A DNA stretch of 64,000 nucleotides from Nocardia speluncae NBRC 108251 (GCF_001613245.1 NZ_BDBZ01000001.1:558001-622000); one strand, 5' to 3'; shown: positions 19,011 through 28,307, counted from the first letter of the stretch. Notes: a model not told the origin generated them from the sequence alone. Made by a program: numbers and translations.

Positions 19011-19029
19011 ACGGATTAGCCTTGCCTAC
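19011..19029. promoter_or_regulatory. IdeR/DtxR-type iron box
   Basis: ACGGATTAGCCTTGCCTAC matches the consensus TTAGGTTAGCCTAACCTAA at 12 of 19 positions, including the central TTAGCCT. It lies just upstream of hmuT, as expected for iron-repressed heme or siderophore import genes in actinobacteria. Its position, ending one base before the ATG at 19030, argues that translation really begins further downstream. Confidence 0.6.
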
Positions 19030-19101
19030 ATGAGCGAGTCGGGTCCGGAGGCGGCAGCGGAACGTAACCACGGAGGGACCGCGCTCGTGCGCAGCAGACA
19101 C
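19024..19101 (-). repeat. ~78-bp dispersed repeat, right copy
   Basis: This is the inverted partner of 17904-17981; on the minus strand it begins GTGTCTGCTGCGC. It covers the possible upstream ATG of hmuT at 19030 and the iron-box end. The peptide SESGPEAAAERN on the plus strand, and a [17 protein letters not shown] peptide at the 16652-16700 copy, arise from the same repeat. Confidence 0.6.
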
Positions 19102-20142
19102 CGTTCGGGCGCGCCGCGGCCCCGTACGCGGCGGGCACGGGCGTTGCTGGCCGGAATCGCTGCCGGTCTGCTCGCGCTCACGGCCGCCTGCGGTGGTACC
19201 GAACCGGCTGCCGCGCCCGGTCAGCGGGGGCCTGCCACCGCGGTCCTGGACAACCTGGATCCGGTAGCGCTCACCCCGCCCCCTGCGCCGGCGTTACCCG
19301 CGACCGTCCGGTCCTTCGACGGCGCCGAGGTCACGGTCACCGACGCGAGCCGGATCGTCGCCGCCGACCGGTACGGCACTCTCGCTCAGATCGTGTACGG
19401 GCTCGGGCTCGGCGACAACCTGGTCGGCCGCAGCACCTCCGCCTCGTTTCCCGCCGTGGCGGATCTGCCGAATGTCACCGGCGGTAACGGTTCGTTGAAT
19501 GTGGAGTCGATTCTCGCGTTGCGGCCCAGCGTTTTCCTCACCGATACCACCAGCGCTTCGCCGGCCGTGCGCGAACAGTTGCGGGCGACCGGGGTCACCG
19601 TCGTCTACTTCGACCCTGAACGCACCTTGGAGGGCGTTGTCCCGCAGATCGAGGCCGTTGCCGGTGCTCTCGGCGTCCCGCAACGCGGGCAGCAGCTGGC
19701 GCAGCGGACCCAGGACGAGATCGCGGCCGCGTCGGCCGCGGTGCCCGCCCAGGATCCGCCGCTGCGGATCGCGTTCCTTTACCTGCGCTCCAGTGCCATC
19801 ACGATGCTCGCCGGCCCCGGGTCCGGCGCGGACGCGCTCATCACTGCACTCGGTGCCCGCGACGCCGGAGTCGAATCCGGGGTGAGCGAACCGTTCACCG
19901 CGATCACCAGCGAGGCGATGATCGCCGCGGCGCCCGATGTGCTGTTGGTCATGACCGACGGGATGAAATCGCTCGGCGGCGTGGACGGTATCTCGCAGAT
20001 ACCCGGTATCTCGCAGACACCCGCGGGCCGAAACAAGCGGATCGTCGATATGTCGGATTCGGTGCTGCTGTCCTTCGGTCCGAACACCGGCCGCGTGATC
20101 ACCGCCCTGTCCGACGCAATCTATGGTCATCCCGCCGCATGA
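19087..20142 (+). CDS. hmuT: Heme ABC transporter substrate-binding lipoprotein HmuT
   Basis: The protein captures heme at the membrane and delivers it to HmuUV. Start chosen: GTG at 19087 with GGAGGG upstream and the iron box about 60 bp away (351 aa). An ATG at 19030 would add 19 residues encoded by the dispersed repeat. A basic N-terminus precedes ALLAGIAAGLLALTAACGG, a signal peptide with lipobox Cys. The mature part is a PeriplaSM-type class III binding protein: RIVAADRYGTLAQIVYGLGLGDNLVGRS, then NVESILALRPSVFLTD and APDVLLVMTDGMKSLGGVDG. It is followed by permease and ATPase genes. Siderophore rather than heme substrate is possible but the family wording favours heme. Confidence 0.85.
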   Translation: MRSRHRSGAPRPRTRRARALLAGIAAGLLALTAACGGTEPAAAPGQRGPATAVLDNLDPVALTPPPAPALPATVRSFDGAEVTVTDASRIVAADRYGTLAQIVYGLGLGDNLVGRSTSASFPAVADLPNVTGGNGSLNVESILALRPSVFLTDTTSASPAVREQLRATGVTVVYFDPERTLEGVVPQIEAVAGALGVPQRGQQLAQRTQDEIAAASAAVPAQDPPLRIAFLYLRSSAITMLAGPGSGADALITALGARDAGVESGVSEPFTAITSEAMIAAAPDVLLVMTDGMKSLGGVDGISQIPGISQTPAGRNKRIVDMSDSVLLSFGPNTGRVITALSDAIYGHPAA

Positions 20143-20167
20143 GCGCACCGGGCCGGGTGGCAATGAC

Positions 20168-21259
20168 ATGACCGTAGATCTGGACAAATCACCGCAGTCC
20201 GTCACCCCGGACCTCGGTCGCCGCCATCGAAGGCGGGCGGTGCTCGCATTCACCGTCGCCGTTCTCGCGCTGCTCGCACTCGCGCTCGCCTCCGCCGCCA
20301 TCGGCCAGGTCCCCACCGGCCCCGCGGAGGTGGCGGGCAGTATTGCCCACCGGATCGGGCTGGACTGGGGGCCGTTACCCGCCCACCCGGCCGGTGAGGT
20401 CACTCTGTGGGAGGTGCGCTTCCCACGGGTGTTGCTCGCGATCCTGGTCGGTGCCGCCCTCGCCACCGCCGGTGCGCTGCTCCAGGGTGTTTTCGCCAAC
20501 CCACTCGCCGAACCGGGGGTGATCGGAGTGTCGTCCGGGGCCGCGGTCGGTGCGGGCGCGGTGATCGTGTTCGGCGGTGCTTTCGTCGCCGCCTGGTCGG
20601 TAGCGGCTGCGGCGTTCGTCGCCGGATTGATCACCACCATGCTGGTATATGTGCTGTCCCGGTCGGGGGGTCGCACCGAAGTGGTGACCCTTGTCCTCAC
20701 CGGTGTCGCGATCAACGCATTCGCCGGCGGGCTCATCGCCTTCCTGCTGTTCGTCGCCTCCCCCGCCGCCCGCGACCAGATCGTGTTCTGGCAGCTGGGC
20801 AGCCTCAACGGCGCCACCTGGGATGCGGTCGCGGTGGTCGCGGTACTCACCGCGATCGGGATCACGGCGGCGGTCTTCGTGGCGTCCCGGCTGGATTTGC
20901 TGGCACTCGGCGAATCCGCTGCCCGCCACCTCGGTGTGGATGTGGAAAGGTTGCGGCGCACAGTGATCGTCATCGTCGCCGTACTCACCACCGCCGGGGT
21001 CGCGTTCACCGGGATCATCCTGTTCGTCGGGCTGATCGTTCCGCATGTCGTGCGCATGATCGTCGGGCCGGGACATCGCGCCCTGATCCCGGTCAGTGCC
21101 GTCACCGGCGCCGTCGTCCTGCTCGCCGCCGATGTCGCCGCCCGCTCGCTGGTCGACAACGCCGACCTCCCGCTCGGCATGCTCACCTCGCTGATCGGCG
21201 GGCCGTTCTTCTTCTGGCTGTTGCGGCGCACCCGCGCCCGCGCGGGAGGGTGGGCATGA
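20168..21259 (+). CDS. hmuU: Heme ABC transporter permease HmuU (FecCD family)
   Basis: The ATG at 20168 gives 363 aa with GGGTGG upstream. It is a FecCD/BtuC-type permease with about ten transmembrane helices: an N-terminal AVLAFTVAVLALLALALASAAIG helix, the family motif VRFPRVLLAILVGAALATAGALLQGVFANPLAEPGVIGVSSGAAVGAG near residues 85-130, and GLIVPHVVRMIVGPGHR near residue 290, the coupling region facing the ATPase. Its stop overlaps the ATG of hmuV. Confidence 0.92.
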   Translation: MTVDLDKSPQSVTPDLGRRHRRRAVLAFTVAVLALLALALASAAIGQVPTGPAEVAGSIAHRIGLDWGPLPAHPAGEVTLWEVRFPRVLLAILVGAALATAGALLQGVFANPLAEPGVIGVSSGAAVGAGAVIVFGGAFVAAWSVAAAAFVAGLITTMLVYVLSRSGGRTEVVTLVLTGVAINAFAGGLIAFLLFVASPAARDQIVFWQLGSLNGATWDAVAVVAVLTAIGITAAVFVASRLDLLALGESAARHLGVDVERLRRTVIVIVAVLTTAGVAFTGIILFVGLIVPHVVRMIVGPGHRALIPVSAVTGAVVLLAADVAARSLVDNADLPLGMLTSLIGGPFFFWLLRRTRARAGGWA

Positions 21260-22155
21260 ACGAGCCGCCGCGTCGCCGCACCACCGGATTGCTTCAGCGA
21301 ACGCACCGGGTACCCGGGCCCACCGAACCGGGCACCGTCACCCTGCGCGCCCGCGGTGTCACTCTGGACCGGCACGGCGGCGGTGGCGGTACCCGCCGCG
21401 TCCTCGACGACGTCGACCTGGATGTCTGCGCCGGGCAGGTACTGGCCCTGGTCGGGCCGAACGGCGCCGGTAAATCGACCCTCCTCGCCGTCCTGGCCGG
21501 GGAACTCGTCCCGGCGCAGGGCAAGGTCGAGCTCGACGGCCGACCACTCGATCACTGGACCACGATCGATATGGCCCGCCGCCGCGCCGTTCTCCCGCAA
21601 TCCCACACCGTCGGGTTTCCGTTCACCGCGGCCGAGGTGATCGCCATGGGCCGCGCGCCCTGGCAGCGCACTCCCCGCGCCGACCGGAACGACGCGGTGA
21701 TCACCGACGCCATGATCGCGACCGATTGTGCGCATCTGGCCGGGCGCTCGTTTCCGAGCCTCTCCGGCGGTGAACGAGCCCGGGTCGCCCTGGCCCGGGT
21801 GCTGGCCCAGGACACCGCCACGCTGCTGCTCGACGAACCCACGGCGGCCCTCGACCTCGGCCATCAGGAGGCCGTGCTGACCTTGGCGGCCGAGCGGGCC
21901 GCCGCCGGTGCCGCGGTGGTCGTGGTACTCCATGACCTGGCTTCCGCCGCCGCCTACGCCGACCGCATCGCCGTCCTCGACAACGGGCAGCTCGCCGCCA
22001 CCGGTACACCGCGTGAAGTCCTCACCGGGGAACTGCTCAGCCGCGTCTACCGCTATCCGATCGAGGTCCTCGACCATCCGGAGACCGGCGCGCAACTGGT
22101 GCTGCCGGCCCGGCCGAACCGCGCCTCCGGTCTGTCGGCGCATCGCCGAATATGA
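21256..22155 (+). CDS. hmuV: Heme ABC transporter ATP-binding protein HmuV
   Basis: The ATG at 21256 overlaps the hmuU stop (ATGA) and gives 299 aa. Walker A is GPNGAGKST at residues 67-75, the Q-loop region is AVLPQSHTVGFPF, the ABC signature is SLSGGERARVALARVL near residue 172, Walker B is LLLDEPTAALDLGHQ near residue 195, and the switch His is in VVLHDL. An unusual N-terminal extension of about 28 residues, Pro/Arg-rich, precedes the first strand. It energises HmuTU; regulation should follow the IdeR-like box upstream of hmuT. Confidence 0.94.
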   Translation: MNEPPRRRTTGLLQRTHRVPGPTEPGTVTLRARGVTLDRHGGGGGTRRVLDDVDLDVCAGQVLALVGPNGAGKSTLLAVLAGELVPAQGKVELDGRPLDHWTTIDMARRRAVLPQSHTVGFPFTAAEVIAMGRAPWQRTPRADRNDAVITDAMIATDCAHLAGRSFPSLSGGERARVALARVLAQDTATLLLDEPTAALDLGHQEAVLTLAAERAAAGAAVVVVLHDLASAAAYADRIAVLDNGQLAATGTPREVLTGELLSRVYRYPIEVLDHPETGAQLVLPARPNRASGLSAHRRI

Positions 22156-22270
22156 ACACGCCGACCAGGTGCCGGCCGTCGAACGCTGCCAGGCGATGGC
22201 CGGGGCCGGCGCCGAGACCGATTTCGGCCACCGGGAGGCCCCGAGACCGACAGATCCGACGATCGGTCGG

Positions 22271-24445
22271 CTACGCCTTCTCGGCTGTCTGCGCCACGGA
22301 GACCGCGGTGTCCGGCTCCGCGACGACACCGGATGTTGCGCGCGGCGATTTCGGCCGCCAGATCAGTTTCAGCACCGCGGGGGTGAGCAGCATCCGGATC
22401 ACCGTGGCGTCCAGGACAAGCGCGGCGATCATGCCGTAGGCGATGTATTTCATCATCACCAGTTCCGAGAACCCGAACGCACCGGTCACCACGATCAGGA
22501 TCGCCGCCGCCGAGGTGATCACCCCGCCGGTGTGCGCGAGACCGTGCCGGATCGCTTCCGGCGGGTCGGCACCGTTCGCGCGCGCCTCGGCGACCCGGGA
22601 CAGCAGGAACACCTCGTAGTCGGTGGACAGCCCGAACAACACGGTCACGATCAGCACCAGTACCGCGAACATCAGCGGCCCGGGTGTGAAATCGAACAGC
22701 TCCGCGCCGTGGCCCTCCACGAAGATCCAGGTGAGTATGCCGAGGGTGGCGCCGAGACTCAGCGCCGACATCGCGACCGCCTTCACCGCCAGGATCAGCG
22801 ACCGGAATGCCGCGTACATCAATGCCACCGCGGCCGCCACCAGCAGCAGCGCCAGCAGTGGCAACCCCTCCAGCAGCCCATGGATACTGTCACGTTCCAG
22901 CGCCGGCACCCCGGCCACCATCACCCGCACACCGTCCGGTTCCTCGATACCGCGCAACACCGCGATCGCGGTATCGACGGCCCGATCGTCCACCAGACCG
23001 GCTTCCAGCACATTGATCCCGTCCCGGGTGGGTGCCGCCGGTTCGAACGGGCCTGTCAGACCGGGGGTCACATTCGCCTGCACACGGATATCGCTCAACT
23101 GTGCCGCGTCCGCACCCGTCACCACCAGCCGCAGCGGTTCGGTGCGGAAACCGGGGAACAGGGCGTCGAATTTCTCTTGTGCCACCCGCGCCGGATTGTC
23201 CTGCGCCAGGTATTTTTCGCTCAACCCACCGAATTCGATATGCCGGAACGGCACCATCAGTAACAGCAGTCCCAACACCACCGGCACGATCACCACCCAC
23301 GGCCGCGCCATCGACCGGACCGCCAGCCGGGAGAAGATCCCGCGATCGATTTCGGCCTCGGTACCGGCGCGGGCGAATCGGCGCCACCGCCACAGATCGA
23401 TTCGCTGCCCCACGATCGCCAGCATGGCCGGCAGCGCGGTCACCGACAGCACCGCGGCCAGCAGCACCGAACTGATCCCGCCGTAGGGCACCGACCGCAG
23501 CACACCGTTCGGGTAGATGAACAGCGCTCCCAGGCTCACCGCGATGATCGCCGCCGAGAACACCACCGTGCGACCCGCCGTCGCCACCGTCCGCGATACC
23601 GCGTCCTCCACGCTGCGGCCTGCCGCGAGCTCCTCCCGGAACCGGGTCACGGTGAACAGGCCGTAGTCGATGGCCAGCCCCAGACTCACCAGGGTCACCA
23701 CTGCGCTGGCGAACACGTTCACCTCGATATGGCCGGTGATCAGCCGCATCATGCCCTGGGTGCCCAGGATCGTCATACCGCCGACGAGCACCGGTAGCAG
23801 CGCCGCCACCACGCCGCCGAAAACGAAATACAGCAGCAGCGCCACCAGCGGTAGCGCAATCATCTCCGCGCGCTGGATATCGTCCTGCATCCCGGTGTTG
23901 ATGCCCTCCACCACCGGCTGCAACCCGGCCAGCTCCACGGTCGTCCCGGCCGGGCCCGCGCCGGGAGCGCCGGCATCCAGATCGCCGGTGATCGCCAGGT
24001 AGTTGTCGACGGTCGCCGACCCTTCCCCGTGCAACCCGATACTTGCGAACGCGTACGTCCGGGAATCATCGGCGAACTGTCCCGACAGGGCGCTGTCCCA
24101 ATAGCTGTCGATGCGCAGTACCCGGTCCGGATGGTCGTGCAGCAGACCCGCCAGCTGCGCGGTCACCGCCGCCCGCACCTGTGGATCGTCCACCGTCTTC
24201 CCCGCCGGCGCGGTATAGAGAGCGATCACGTCGCTGTCGGTATCGCGGCCGAAGGTGGTATCGGCCAGTTTCGAGGCCGCCACCGACTCACTGGATTCGT
24301 CGAACCAGCCCTCCTGGGTGAGCCGATCCGCCAGATCCCGGCCGTACAGTCCGGACAGCGCGACCACGAGCAGCGAAATCGCCAGGACCGCGACCCGGTG
24401 CCGGTAAACGAAGCGACCCCACCGTTGGGTTCCTGCCGTCGACAT
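22271..24445 (-). CDS. MMPL family (RND-type) transporter
   Basis: This 724-aa protein has about twelve membrane helices in two repeats. It begins GRFVYRHRVAVLAISLLVVALSGLYG, followed by an external domain of about 140 residues, then LVALLLYFVFGGVVAALLPVLVGGMTILG. The RND/MMPL proton-relay type motif SLGLAIDYGLFTVTRFREEL is near residue 265 and its C-terminal counterpart FGLSTDYEVFLLSRVAE near residue 625. MMPLs export lipids or siderophores in mycolata, or drugs in others. It is followed by a lipoprotein gene that could be a partner. Substrate unknown. Confidence 0.93.
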   Translation of the reverse strand: MSTAGTQRWGRFVYRHRVAVLAISLLVVALSGLYGRDLADRLTQEGWFDESSESVAASKLADTTFGRDTDSDVIALYTAPAGKTVDDPQVRAAVTAQLAGLLHDHPDRVLRIDSYWDSALSGQFADDSRTYAFASIGLHGEGSATVDNYLAITGDLDAGAPGAGPAGTTVELAGLQPVVEGINTGMQDDIQRAEMIALPLVALLLYFVFGGVVAALLPVLVGGMTILGTQGMMRLITGHIEVNVFASAVVTLVSLGLAIDYGLFTVTRFREELAAGRSVEDAVSRTVATAGRTVVFSAAIIAVSLGALFIYPNGVLRSVPYGGISSVLLAAVLSVTALPAMLAIVGQRIDLWRWRRFARAGTEAEIDRGIFSRLAVRSMARPWVVIVPVVLGLLLLMVPFRHIEFGGLSEKYLAQDNPARVAQEKFDALFPGFRTEPLRLVVTGADAAQLSDIRVQANVTPGLTGPFEPAAPTRDGINVLEAGLVDDRAVDTAIAVLRGIEEPDGVRVMVAGVPALERDSIHGLLEGLPLLALLLVAAAVALMYAAFRSLILAVKAVAMSALSLGATLGILTWIFVEGHGAELFDFTPGPLMFAVLVLIVTVLFGLSTDYEVFLLSRVAEARANGADPPEAIRHGLAHTGGVITSAAAILIVVTGAFGFSELVMMKYIAYGMIAALVLDATVIRMLLTPAVLKLIWRPKSPRATSGVVAEPDTAVSVAQTAEKA

Positions 24446-24460
24446 TGCGCCGGCCCGTTA

Positions 24461-25027
24461 CTAACCGCAGGCGGGCGTGCGGTAGTCCGCCGACCGCAGG
24501 ATCCCGCACAGATCGGTCCGCGAGAGCTTCCACGCGCCGTCCAGATAGATGAAATGCACCACCGTCGTCCGGACCGCCTTGCCCGAACCATCTTTGTCCA
24601 GTCGCAGCGTCGCCGTCACAGTGCCGTCGTGATTGTCGAACACCGGGTCGGTGACCCCGTAGACGGCCCGCGGATTGTCCTGCAACGCCTTGTACATATC
24701 CGGAATCGCGTCCCGGAACGCTTCCCCGTCCTCGATCAGCTCCGTACGTTCCGAATCGGGCAGCGCCGGATCCAGCGCCCGCTTGATCCGGTTGTCCAGC
24801 TCCGCCGCGGTCGGCAGCGTACGCGATGCCAGCTCCCGCGAGGTCGCCACCGCCGAGGACGACAACGCCGCCTTCGCCGACGACCGGGCCGCCGCCACCG
24901 AATCCTCGTCGACACCGGTTCCGCAGCCGGTGAGCAGCACCATCGCGGCCGTAGCCGCCACGGCGACGCACGCACGCACCACGCGCATCGACCGGGAAAC
25001 AGCTGTGTACCGCATCACGTCCTGCAT
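24461..25027 (-). CDS. MTB12-like secreted lipoprotein
   Basis: The 188-aa protein has a basic N-terminus and VACVAVAATAAMVLLTGCG-like signal with lipobox (LLTGC, Cys near residue 35). The mature region carries LPTAAELDNRIKRALDPALPDSERTELIEDG and ends with VHFIYLDGAWKLSRTDLCGILRSA, a pattern shared with the mycobacterial low-molecular-weight antigen MTB12 fold. It lies 15 bp upstream of the MMPL gene on the same strand, suggesting co-expression. Function unknown; possibly a lipid- or envelope-binding accessory. Confidence 0.82.
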   Translation of the reverse strand: MQDVMRYTAVSRSMRVVRACVAVAATAAMVLLTGCGTGVDEDSVAAARSSAKAALSSSAVATSRELASRTLPTAAELDNRIKRALDPALPDSERTELIEDGEAFRDAIPDMYKALQDNPRAVYGVTDPVFDNHDGTVTATLRLDKDGSGKAVRTTVVHFIYLDGAWKLSRTDLCGILRSADYRTPACG

Positions 25028-25034
25028 ATCACTC

Positions 25035-25382
25035 TCACTGCCTGCCTTCGATCACCGAGCCGATACGCGCCAGCAGGGCCCGTACTGTCGGAACAGTACG
25101 GGCCCCAGGAGGGGAAGTCGCCCGCGGCAGCAGATCCCGCACCAAGGCGATCACGCTGCGAGTGTCGTCGAGATCGATATCGGTCACCCGGGCTTCGGCC
25201 ACGGCCACCACATCCTCCGGACCCGGCACCTCCGAATCCAGGTCCGGACGGTAGATCTCCACCTGCAGTGTCGCCCGGACCGTGCGGAACGCGAACGTCC
25301 GCCCGTCCCCGGTACAGCCGAACCCGTGCGCGAACGGGCCCGTCGTCACTTCCTCGGCGGAAAACCCCGGCACCTCGTGCAT
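25035..25382 (-). CDS. Conserved hypothetical protein
   Basis: The start at the ATG at 25380-25382 gives 115 aa; the longer frame is antisense to the lipoprotein gene at 25504 and is rejected. Features are MHEVPGFSAEEVTTGPFAHGFGCTGDGRTFAFRTVRATLQVEIYRP and an acidic middle followed by SVIALVRDLLPRA. No signal or membrane segment. I cannot name a family. Position immediately before the lppL-like gene is where Rv2137c stands in M. tuberculosis as I recall it, so it may be that orthologue. Confidence 0.75.
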   Translation of the reverse strand: MHEVPGFSAEEVTTGPFAHGFGCTGDGRTFAFRTVRATLQVEIYRPDLDSEVPGPEDVVAVAEARVTDIDLDDTRSVIALVRDLLPRATSPPGARTVPTVRALLARIGSVIEGRQ

Positions 25383-25503
25383 CGTCGACTCCTGAACTCC
25401 GCACTGTCTGATCCGTACGTTAACGCGCCCCGCGGACGACCGGCCGCCGACACCCCACACCCCGCCGATACAGGTGATCACCCGGTCGTGATCAGATAAT
25501 CCC

Positions 25504-26568
25504 ATGCAGTATCGGTCGTTTCCGGGCACAGCGAGACGAGCGCGACACCGGCAACCCCGCGGTACCGTCGTTGTCGTGCTACTCGCCGCTGCCCTGCTGG
25601 TGGGTTGCTCCGGCGATTCCGATTCCGGTGCGGGCGATGCACCCACCCGGGAACCCGCGGTCCCGGCGGTATCGCCACCGGTGGCCGCTGCCCCGGCCGG
25701 GGCCGTGTACCCGGCGCCCGCTCCACTCACTGCCCTCGCCGCCGATCCCGGTAGCGGTTTCCTCGCCGGCCTCGATCCGGCAGGCACCGGTCTGGTGGTG
25801 TTCGATCCAGCAACCACGCCACCCACCAGCCATGAAGTACGTCTGCCCACCCCGGCCCGCGGTCTCGCCGCCGGTACCCCGGGCGAATTCCTCGCCGCGG
25901 GCGACGGTGTGATCCTGCGGATCGACGCCGCCGCTCGTACGGTCACCGAGGTTGCGGTCGACGGCGATCTGCAGACTGTCCGCGCCCGCCCGGACGGCAC
26001 CCTGATCGCCGGGACCGCCGACGGCCGCGTCCTCGTCGTGGACGGCACGGGCAAGGTCGCGCACACCATCACCGGACTGGCCTCTGCCGATGGAATCGCG
26101 CTCACCGGCGATACCCTCGCCGTCCTCGACCGTCGCCAGACACTGCTCACCGAGATCGAACCCGGCGACGAGAGTTTGGGACTGGCGCTGCGCGCGGGAA
26201 CCGGCGCCGCGAATTTGATCGAAGCCCCCGACAACCGGGTCGTCGTCACCGACCCCGACAGCGGTCAGTTGCTGGTGTTCACCACCGAACCACTCGTCCT
26301 CCGGCAGCGCTACCCGGTAGGATCGTCGCCTTACGCACTCTCCTATGACCGGGGTTCTGACACCGTATGGGTGACGTGCACGCAGAGCAACGAGATCGTC
26401 GGCTACGACCTGTCGGCGGGAGCACCGCGAGAGGTGGGCCGCTACCCCACCGTCCGGCAGCCGAACGCGGTGACCGTCGACGCCGATACCGGCGACCTCT
26501 ACATCGGCTCGGCCACCGAACCGGGTCTGCAACAGATATCCGCGGACCAGCGCGAGAGAGGGCAGTGA
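25504..26568 (+). CDS. LppL-like beta-propeller lipoprotein
   Basis: This 354-aa exported protein has a signal with [21 protein letters not shown], where Cys near residue 36 is the lipobox. Repeated propeller blades follow: [56 protein letters not shown] and [22 protein letters not shown], which match the NHL/YncE-type seven-bladed fold. It probably sits on the outer face of the plasma membrane. Gene order with DUF5703 and pyrD matches that around mycobacterial LppL. Function unknown, and the propeller suggests protein or ligand binding. Confidence 0.88.
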   Translation: MQYRSFPGTARRARHRQPRGTVVVVLLAAALLVGCSGDSDSGAGDAPTREPAVPAVSPPVAAAPAGAVYPAPAPLTALAADPGSGFLAGLDPAGTGLVVFDPATTPPTSHEVRLPTPARGLAAGTPGEFLAAGDGVILRIDAAARTVTEVAVDGDLQTVRARPDGTLIAGTADGRVLVVDGTGKVAHTITGLASADGIALTGDTLAVLDRRQTLLTEIEPGDESLGLALRAGTGAANLIEAPDNRVVVTDPDSGQLLVFTTEPLVLRQRYPVGSSPYALSYDRGSDTVWVTCTQSNEIVGYDLSAGAPREVGRYPTVRQPNAVTVDADTGDLYIGSATEPGLQQISADQRERGQ

Positions 26569-26834
26569 TGGGATCCACTCACCGTGGCGCGGCGACGCGG
26601 GCAAAACTCCCCGCCGAGTGGGAGACCACCGGCGACGACTACGAATACGTCCCCCTGCGGCTTCCACCGGACGTCACCCGCGTGACCGCATCGATGCGGC
26701 TGGCTATCCAGGCCGAATTCGGCGGCTGGGAACTGTCCCGGGTCCGCGCCTACACCGACGGCAGCCGCCGCGTTCTGCTGCGCCGCCGCAAAACCGCGCT
26801 CTCCAGCCCGGCGGGGCATACCGCGGAGCTATGA
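26568..26834 (+). CDS. DUF5703 family protein
   Basis: This 88-aa protein starts with ATG at 26568, overlapping the previous stop. It has [59 protein letters not shown], a small conserved alpha/beta protein known only from this neighbourhood in actinomycetes. Its stop overlaps the pyrD ATG, so the three genes are coupled. Function unknown. Confidence 0.88.
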   Translation: MGSTHRGAATRAKLPAEWETTGDDYEYVPLRLPPDVTRVTASMRLAIQAEFGGWELSRVRAYTDGSRRVLLRRRKTALSSPAGHTAEL

Positions 26835-27916
26835 GCGTGCTGTACCGATTACTGCTCCGCCTGATGTTCCTGGTACCGCCGGAACGGATCCACCGGCTCG
26901 TGTTCGGGGTGATGCGCGCGGCCACCGCGTTCGCGCCCACCCGCGCCGCGCTGTACCGCCTCTTCGCCGTGCCCGATCCCATCCTGCGCACCCGCGTGTT
27001 CGGGGTCGATTTCCCGGCGCCGCTCGGGCTGGCCGCCGGTTTCGACAAGGACGCCACCGGAGTGAACGCCTGGGGTGCGCTCGGCTTCGGCTTCGCCGAG
27101 GTCGGCACCGTCACCGCCGCCGCGCAGCCGGGTAATCCGCAACCCCGGTTGTTCCGGCTGCCCGCCGATCGTGCATTGATCAACCGGATGGGTTTCAACA
27201 ACCACGGTGCGGCCGCCGCGGCCGCCCGGCTGCACGGTCGGGTGCCGTCGGTGCCCATCGGCGCCAATATCGGCAAAACCAAGGCCGTGGCCGCCGAGCG
27301 CGCCGCCGACGATTACGCGACCAGCGCACGCCTGCTCGGACCGCATGCCGATTTCGTGGTAGTCAACGTCAGTTCCCCGAACACTCCCGGTCTCCGGGAC
27401 CTGCAGGCGGTCGAGTCGTTGCGCCCCGTCCTGACCGCGGTACTCGACAGTGTGCGGGTGCCGGTACTGGTGAAGATCGCACCGGATCTGTCCGACGAGG
27501 ATGTGGACGCGGTGGCCGACCTTGCCGTGGAACTAGGCCTGGCCGGAATCGTCGCCACCAACACCACCATCGGGCGCGACGGACTGAACAGCGATCCCGC
27601 CGCGGTCGAAGCCATCGGTGCCGGTGGGTTGTCCGGTCCGCCGGTGGCCGACCGCTCGCTGGATGTCCTGCGACGGCTGTACGCCCGCGTGGGCGGGCAG
27701 CTCGTGCTGATCTCGGTGGGCGGTATCGAAACCCCCGACCAGGCGTGGGAACGGGTCCTGGCGGGGGCGTCCCTGCTTCAGGGGTACACCGGTTTCATCT
27801 ACGGCGGTCCGTTGTGGACGCGGCGGATACACCGCGGGATCGCCGACCGGCTCCGCGCCGGCGGATACCGCAGCCTGGCCGACGCCGTAGGCGCCGGCCA
27901 CACCGCAAACCGCTGA
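26831..27916 (+). CDS. pyrD: Quinone-dependent dihydroorotate dehydrogenase (class 2)
   Basis: The fourth step of UMP synthesis: it oxidises dihydroorotate to orotate and passes electrons through FMN to the quinone pool. The ATG at 26831 overlaps the previous stop and gives 361 aa. The N-terminal helical extension ([21 protein letters not shown]) is the membrane-binding part of class 2 enzymes. Key motifs are [14 protein letters not shown] near residue 62, NRMGFNNHG near residue 117, [16 protein letters not shown] near residue 178 with the catalytic Ser, and [31 protein letters not shown] at the FMN phosphate site. Confidence 0.97.
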   Translation: MSVLYRLLLRLMFLVPPERIHRLVFGVMRAATAFAPTRAALYRLFAVPDPILRTRVFGVDFPAPLGLAAGFDKDATGVNAWGALGFGFAEVGTVTAAAQPGNPQPRLFRLPADRALINRMGFNNHGAAAAAARLHGRVPSVPIGANIGKTKAVAAERAADDYATSARLLGPHADFVVVNVSSPNTPGLRDLQAVESLRPVLTAVLDSVRVPVLVKIAPDLSDEDVDAVADLAVELGLAGIVATNTTIGRDGLNSDPAAVEAIGAGGLSGPPVADRSLDVLRRLYARVGGQLVLISVGGIETPDQAWERVLAGASLLQGYTGFIYGGPLWTRRIHRGIADRLRAGGYRSLADAVGAGHTANR

Positions 27917-27926
27917 CCGAGCGGGG

Positions 27927-28307
27927 TCAGGCGGCCGAACCGCTACGGATTGCGCCGGGGTCGGCTCGATATCCGGTGGGCAGGGTCACCAGTTCGTCCT
28001 GCATGATCTGCGCCTCCGCCAGTCTGGCTTCGACACGAGTGGCGAGCAGGACCACGACCTGGTCGAACACCAGCCCGAGCAGCTCCGCCTGGTGCCGGGC
28101 CCAGGCCAGCGCAGCGTCGTCGTACACCAGCTCGGGATCGGACAGAATTTCGTCGAGCTCCATTGCCGCATAAGCATGTTCGAACGACAGGGCCCGGCCC
28201 GGCAACCAGCTCAACAGCCACGACGATCCGTGACGGGTCTGCACGCGCTCGGCGAATTCGAGGGAAATACCGCTGGTCATCAACCAGTCGGTGATATGGA
28301 TGCTCAC
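27927..28307 (-). CDS. Hypothetical protein divergent from the PfkB-like gene
   Basis: A GTG at 28305-28307 with AGGAGG seven bases upstream decides the start (126 aa); the longer frame to 28463 is not supported by any RBS. Sequence: MSIHITDWLMTSGISLEFAERVQTRHG-like start, WLLSWLPGRALSFEHAYAAME, then LAWARHQAELLGLVFDQVVVLLATRVEARLAEAQIMQDEL, a long amphipathic helix. No signal or membrane segment. I do not recognise a family. It is convergent with pyrD and shares a 373-bp divergent promoter region with the PfkB-like gene. Confidence 0.75.
   Translation of the reverse strand: MSIHITDWLMTSGISLEFAERVQTRHGSSWLLSWLPGRALSFEHAYAAMELDEILSDPELVYDDAALAWARHQAELLGLVFDQVVVLLATRVEARLAEAQIMQDELVTLPTGYRADPGAIRSGSAA

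Noticed and set aside
19294..22329. 1011-aa open frame on the minus strand across hmuTUV
   Set aside because: It is antisense to three clear genes with full motifs; long antisense frames are common in high-GC DNA and the translation is low-complexity without domains.
25383..26249. Long N-terminal extension of the 115-aa protein at 25035
   Set aside because: Antisense to the lppL-like gene and Thr/Pro/Ala-rich without domain.
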